This document shows positions 60,527-64,000 of a stretch of 64,000 nt of DNA, piece by piece; the first letter of the stretch is position 1, and each line of letters opens with the position of its first letter. This stretch comes from an uncultured Chitinophagaceae bacterium. Lineage in GTDB: Bacteria > Bacteroidota > Bacteroidia > Chitinophagales > Chitinophagaceae. A program made the position numbers and the translations under genes. The stretch lies in NCBI GenBank assembly GCA_937907395.1, contig CALCII010000014.1:1-64000 (forward strand). The letters run 5' to 3'. The notes below the pieces were generated by a model. It was given only the letters and a program-made list of their open reading frames with translations. It ran no database searches and was not told where the DNA came from.

Positions 60527-61186
60527 CTAGATATTCAGGTAGTTCATGAGATGGTCGAAATTGAGGCGAAGTTCATCGGCAGAAAGATTTTCGCCGAAAT
60601 AATGCACCACATTGTACTCATAACGTTCCAGCGTTGCCAAAATATCCTGCAGATCAGACTTGCTCACCTTAATTGCCACCATCAGCTGACCTGTGGCTTC
60701 ATCGGTCCATGTATTCAGATGGATGATTTTGGAATCATTGGACTCTACAATGCGGCCGATTTCTGAAATCGAAAAATTATTGGGCAGCATCTGAAGAATC
60801 AAAACACCGCCGGGTTCTGTTGCCGATGTATAATGTGCGGCAGCCTGCAACAACTCTGCTGCCGTAATCACACCCAGGAATTCGGTTGTTTCTTTGAGCA
60901 CCGGTAATACAGATACCTTTCTTTGCTGCATTACTTTCAATGCAGTGAGGAAAAAATCGGAAGAGCGGATATGAACCGGATCGCTGGGCGGCCGTATAGC
61001 GCTGAGTAATACATCCGGGTCCATCTCTTCCAGATCTGCCTCATGGATTAACCCCATAAACTGATGATCTTCCACCAACGGTAATTCGGAAACATGATGC
61101 TCCTGCATGAACTCCAGCACCTGCTCAACCGAATCAGTGGTTTTCAGTGCTGGTATATTGGGGTTGATGAGTTCTGCAGCGATCAT
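60527..61186 (-). CDS. Tandem CBS-domain protein
   Basis: A 219-residue cytoplasmic protein with two CBS domains (about 1-60 and 65-125; VEQVLEFMQEHHVSELPLVE and VMQQRKVSVLPVLKET) and a C-terminal ACT-like region (about 135-219; VLILQMLPNNFSISEIGRIVES, then KVSKSDLQDILATLERYEYNV). CBS pairs bind adenine nucleotides and regulate partners. The partner is not evident; the gene precedes the POTRA and nadK genes. Confidence 0.85.
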   Translation of the reverse strand: MIAAELINPNIPALKTTDSVEQVLEFMQEHHVSELPLVEDHQFMGLIHEADLEEMDPDVLLSAIRPPSDPVHIRSSDFFLTALKVMQQRKVSVLPVLKETTEFLGVITAAELLQAAAHYTSATEPGGVLILQMLPNNFSISEIGRIVESNDSKIIHLNTWTDEATGQLMVAIKVSKSDLQDILATLERYEYNVVHYFGENLSADELRLNFDHLMNYLNI

Positions 61187-61203
61187 AGAATGATGTTTTC
61201 TAT

Positions 61204-61977
61204 CTAGACGGTAACAGGTTGGTTTTGTTTGGTAAGGAACCCGTGTAATATTTCGTTAAATTCAAGAGGACGCTCCATCATAGGTGCGTGCCCGCATTGA
61301 TCTATAAAATGCAGTTCGGAACCCGGAATTAACCGATTAAATTCTTTTCCAACAAAAGGAGGCGTGATAGTGTCGTTATTGCCCCATATCAGCAAGGTCT
61401 TGGTTTTGATCTCTTTCAACTCATCGCCAAGGTTATTCCTGATCGCACTTTTAGCTAAAGCTATAATCTTAATCACTTTGGTGCGCTGGTTTACGATATC
61501 ATACACTTCATCAACCAGTTCTTTCGTGGCAGTAGCAGGATCGTAGAAAGTTAATTCTGTTTTCCGCTTGATATAATCGTAATCTCCACGTTTAGGATAG
61601 GTATCCCCCATTCCATTTTCAAACAATCCCGAACTTCCGGTAAGAATCAGGGATTTTATACGTTGCGGGTGTTTCAGCACATGTACCAGGGCAACATGTC
61701 CGCCGAGTGAATTGCCCAACAAGTGAATATTTTCGTAGTTTTTTGCTTCAATAAACTTATGTACAAACTTTTCCAATCCACCTACTGAAGTATGCAGTAA
61801 ATCCAGCTCAAATAATGGCAGCATGGGAACCACCACTTTATTATATTGTTTGAAATGTTCAATAAGATCCTTGAAATTACTGAGTGCACCAAACAATCCA
61901 TGGAGTAATACCAATGGTTCCCCTGAACCCTCTTCTATATACTTAAACTTGTCGAGCTGTTTTATTTCGTAATTCAT
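61204..61977 (-). CDS. Alpha/beta-fold hydrolase
   Basis: A 257-residue soluble hydrolase. The oxyanion motif is LLHGLFG (about 23-29), the nucleophile elbow is GNSLGG (Ser near residue 92), the acid is probably in WGNNDTITP and the His in DQCGHAPMMERP. It has no signal peptide. The substrate is unknown; it is most like esterase or C-C hydrolase types. It follows the CvpA gene by 79 nt. Confidence 0.88.
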   Translation of the reverse strand: MNYEIKQLDKFKYIEEGSGEPLVLLHGLFGALSNFKDLIEHFKQYNKVVVPMLPLFELDLLHTSVGGLEKFVHKFIEAKNYENIHLLGNSLGGHVALVHVLKHPQRIKSLILTGSSGLFENGMGDTYPKRGDYDYIKRKTELTFYDPATATKELVDEVYDIVNQRTKVIKIIALAKSAIRNNLGDELKEIKTKTLLIWGNNDTITPPFVGKEFNRLIPGSELHFIDQCGHAPMMERPLEFNEILHGFLTKQNQPVTV

Positions 61978-62056
61978 GAACTGGCTTAATCGCTATAGTT
62001 ATTTGCTAAAGTAATTGATTTGAGCGAAAAACAGCAATTCAGGTGTAAGTTGTATA

Positions 62057-62599
62057 TCAGGAAGCAGAAAGCTGCTGTTGTATGTGTCCAAAAAACTGCT
62101 CCAGTCCTTGAAACATATCCTTAAACCAGGGAATGATAGTACCCAATGCATTGATCAATCCCGGGCCCCATGGTTGTACCCATTTATATGTAATGGATTC
62201 TTTTATTGTTTCTTCTGAAAACAGATGCAGATTGGTTGAAAAAAATAAAATCACACTGAGGATTAAAATATGAAGTGCAGCATATAATAAAATACCTCCG
62301 GCTTTATTCACCCATCCAAGGAAAGCAAACTCCACCACTTCTTCCAACATCTTTGCACCCATCCGTATGATCATTACCACTACCAGCAACACCAACAGAA
62401 ATGCTGCAATAGGCAACCATTTTGCTTCAATTGTTGTAGTGGCTCCCAGCCATTCTGCTACAATGGCACTCAGCTTCACTGCAGCAGTAAGTCCCACAAT
62501 CCACGCAATAACAGAGAACACAGCAACAATCAACCCTTTCCTGATTCCCTTTACCACTGCAGATATCAGTGCTCCCAGTACAAACAGATCAATGATCAT
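62057..62599 (-). CDS. CvpA-family membrane protein
   Basis: A 180-residue protein with four hydrophobic segments, beginning MIIDLFVLGALISAVVKGIRKG and including the family-typical WVNKAGGILLYA motif (about 94-105). CvpA-like proteins are linked to colicin V secretion and membrane stress; the molecular role is open. It is 9 nt after the YqeY gene. Confidence 0.85.
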   Translation of the reverse strand: MIIDLFVLGALISAVVKGIRKGLIVAVFSVIAWIVGLTAAVKLSAIVAEWLGATTTIEAKWLPIAAFLLVLLVVVMIIRMGAKMLEEVVEFAFLGWVNKAGGILLYAALHILILSVILFFSTNLHLFSEETIKESITYKWVQPWGPGLINALGTIIPWFKDMFQGLEQFFGHIQQQLSAS

Positions 62600-62608
62600 T
62601 TTTATTTC

Positions 62609-63052
62609 TTAAGAAAGTAATTCTTTTACCACAGCACTGATGGCTTTTCCATCTGCTTTACCGGCCAGCTGTTTGGTGGCAACACCCATTACCTTTCCCA
62701 TATCTGCTGCTGAACTGGCGCCTGTTTGCGCAATGATCTGTTGCAAAGCTGCTTTAAGTTCCTCTGCCGTTAACTGGCTGGGCAGGAATTTTTCAATCAC
62801 ACGGATTTCTTCTTCTTCTTTTTTTGCCAGGTCTTCACGATTCTGTTGCTGATAGATTTCCAATGAATCTTTGCGCTGCTTCATCATTTTCTGTAACATC
62901 TTCAACTCATCATCGGCTGTTACTTCGGTTGCGCCGGACGTTTTGAGTAAAAGGATCGATGCTTTAATGGCTCGCAATCCTCTTAATGTTGCTTCATCTT
63001 TTGCTTTCATGGCCTCTTTCATTTCGGCCATTATTTGTTGTTCCAGACTCAT
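62609..63052 (-). CDS. GatB/YqeY-domain protein
   Basis: A 147-residue all-helical protein of the YqeY family, homologous to the tRNA-binding C-terminal part of GatB. The typical LRAIKASILL, QQNREDLAKKEEEEI and GKVMGVATKQLAGKADGK segments are present. Its role in tRNA metabolism is suspected but not established. It lies between gldC and the CvpA gene. Confidence 0.92.
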   Translation of the reverse strand: MSLEQQIMAEMKEAMKAKDEATLRGLRAIKASILLLKTSGATEVTADDELKMLQKMMKQRKDSLEIYQQQNREDLAKKEEEEIRVIEKFLPSQLTAEELKAALQQIIAQTGASSAADMGKVMGVATKQLAGKADGKAISAVVKELLS

Positions 63053-63064
63053 ATAAAAATAGTT

Positions 63065-63418
63065 TTATTGGTTTTCTTTCAATTGACCGGCTCTGAACTC
63101 TTTCATAAACTGCTGCGCATAAGCTTTCATGTTAGCCGTGATATCGGGCTGATTGGTGGCACGCTGAAACGTATCGGCCATGGTCATAAATACCTGGTAA
63201 TAAAAATCGGCCATTTCATCCACCATCATTTCTTTGGTCCACAAATCAATGCGTAAGGCTGTTTTATCAGCTCCATCCCAAAAGGCCAGCATCATGGCTT
63301 TTGCTTTCTGGTCCATATCTGCAGTACTGTCACTGGCACGCCAGTTAATGGATTCCGGTATACGTGTTTCATCCATTATAACATCGATCGATATATTACT
63401 CTTGTGTGTCATATTCAT
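63065..63418 (-). CDS. gldC: Gliding motility protein GldC
   Basis: A 117-residue protein matching GldC of Flavobacterium-type gliding: IPESINWRASDS (about 17-28), the central MMLAFWDGADKTALRIDLWTK segment and MVDEMADFYYQVF, then MADTFQRATNQ. GldC is a soluble accessory of the gliding/T9SS machinery and not always essential. Starts at 63418 and 63412 are both ATG. Other gld genes are not in the window. Confidence 0.92.
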   Translation of the reverse strand: MNMTHKSNISIDVIMDETRIPESINWRASDSTADMDQKAKAMMLAFWDGADKTALRIDLWTKEMMVDEMADFYYQVFMTMADTFQRATNQPDITANMKAYAQQFMKEFRAGQLKENQ

Positions 63419-63438
63419 TTTAATAAATCAAAGTTACA

Positions 63439-64000
63439 TTATTCAGAACCGGCGGCTTTTTTTACGGACTCCCAAAGTAATTCCGCCGTACGGTTCCATG
63501 TAAACAATTCAAGCCGGTGCTGCCCGTTTTCAACCAATTGCGACCGGAGTGTTTCATCCTTGTACAGCAACATCATTTTTTCTGCCAGGTCTTCATGGCT
63601 TTCCGGATTGATATACAGATAAGCATTCCCTCCAATCTCCGGCAAAGAACTCACTCTCGAAACAATGGCGGGCACTCCACATTGCAACGCTTCGAGCGGC
63701 GGCACACCAAAACCCTCAAACAAAGAAGGATACACTAATGCATAAGCCGAGGCTACCACTCTTGCCAGTTCTTCCTTGGACAAGTAGCCGGTGAGTACCA
63801 CATCGTTGCGGAACTTAAATGTGCTGAGTAATTTTCTGAATTCTTCATTTTTCCATGTCATTCTTCCTGCCACCAGTAATTTCATATTACTTTTCTGCCG
63901 CTTCTTGAACAAAGAAAAAGCCCTGAGTAAAGCAATTAAATTTTTCCTTGGATGAATGGAACCGGTATACACAAAATATTCTGCACCATCAGAAAATTTT
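63439..64000 (-). CDS. Glycosyltransferase family 1, 5' end outside the window
   Basis: The C-terminal part (about 187 residues seen) of a GT-B glycosyltransferase. The frame stays open to the window edge, so the GTG at 63972 is not the start. Visible features are FVYTGSIHPRKNL (start of the nucleotide-sugar domain), VYPSLFEGFGVPPLEALQCG, and VSRVSSLPEIGGNAYLY, typical of GT4-like enzymes. It probably adds a sugar in surface polysaccharide synthesis. Confidence 0.85.
   Translation of the reverse strand, partial: KFSDGAEYFVYTGSIHPRKNLIALLRAFSLFKKRQKSNMKLLVAGRMTWKNEEFRKLLSTFKFRNDVVLTGYLSKEELARVVASAYALVYPSLFEGFGVPPLEALQCGVPAIVSRVSSLPEIGGNAYLYINPESHEDLAEKMMLLYKDETLRSQLVENGQHRLELFTWNRTAELLWESVKKAAGSE

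Noticed and set aside
1..64000. Prophage, CRISPR, integron or defence island
   Set aside because: No integrase, phage structural gene, spaced direct-repeat array or recognised defence gene was found; the only mobile-type elements are the RAYT/REP unit and the four-helix-bundle element.

Overview
The window reads as chromosome of a Bacteroidota bacterium, most likely Chitinophagaceae-like. The evidence is the gliding-motility protein GldC, a type IX secretion C-terminal sorting domain, an S46 dipeptidyl peptidase, a DUF6089-type outer-membrane protein, the rplM-rpsI-rpsB-tsf order, many lipoprotein and Sec signals, near absence of Shine-Dalgarno sequences, and repeated promoters of the Bacteroidota type (TTTG or TTG, about 19-24 nt, TAnnTTTG). 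It is gene dense: no stretch over 300 bases lacks a gene, and several convergent pairs are separated by only a few bases or overlap at their stop codons. I see no rRNA, tRNA, CRISPR array or prophage.

Layout. 1-5 kb: a PfkB kinase, a small secreted protein, a TetR regulator with a palindrome over its promoter, the reductase paaE, and a class V aminotransferase. 5-8.2 kb: paaABCD, with a four-helix-bundle gene flanked by inverted repeats sitting between paaA and paaB, and a gene-less inverted repeat of 8-nt units between paaB and paaC. 8.2-14.9 kb (minus): a TPR histidine kinase and LuxR-type regulator followed by four unrecognised secreted proteins. 15-20.2 kb: MgtC, a lipoprotein glycosidase, then paaG, a PaaI-type thioesterase and a PaaY-type hexapeptide protein. 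20.2-27.7 kb: a T9SS cargo protein, obgE, a CPBP protease, small proteins and a DPP7-like S46 peptidase. 27.7-28.5 kb: a REP-associated tyrosine transposase between two REP hairpins. 28.5-33.9 kb: dipeptide epimerase, an AlkA-type glycosylase, a phosphoesterase/glycosyltransferase pair, and cysS. 34-46.8 kb: an EEP protein, tandem rhomboids (one lacking catalytic residues), TM2 protein, rlmD, periplasmic thiol and PPIase proteins, metF, lptB, a GH3 protein and fabG. 46.9-50.5 kb: SulP transporter, beta-carbonic anhydrase and SbtA-like permease. 50.5-54.1 kb (minus): a second AlkA-type glycosylase, an enoyl-CoA hydratase and paaZ. 54-57 kb (minus): the ribosomal operon. 57-64 kb (minus): DUF6089 protein, nadK, POTRA outer-membrane protein, CBS protein, alpha/beta hydrolase, CvpA, YqeY, GldC and a truncated glycosyltransferase.

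How they work together. The phenylacetate catabolon is split over at least three places: tetR-paaE with paaABCD (epoxidation of phenylacetyl-CoA), paaG-paaI-paaY (isomerisation, thioester rescue) and the hydratase plus paaZ (ring opening). The CoA ligase PaaK, PaaH and the thiolase PaaJ are not here. SulP, carbonic anhydrase and SbtA look like a bicarbonate uptake and interconversion set.

The most striking signal is upstream of cysS: a 15-codon reading frame, MKRNFISASCCCCCC, starts a few bases after a TATCTTTG promoter box and ends in six consecutive Cys codons, with a hairpin that contains the last two Cys codons. It looks like a leader peptide that senses Cys-tRNA(Cys) supply for cysteinyl-tRNA synthetase. 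The second is the four-helix-bundle element inside the paa operon, whose long inverted repeat resembles the intervening sequences of some 23S rRNA genes.
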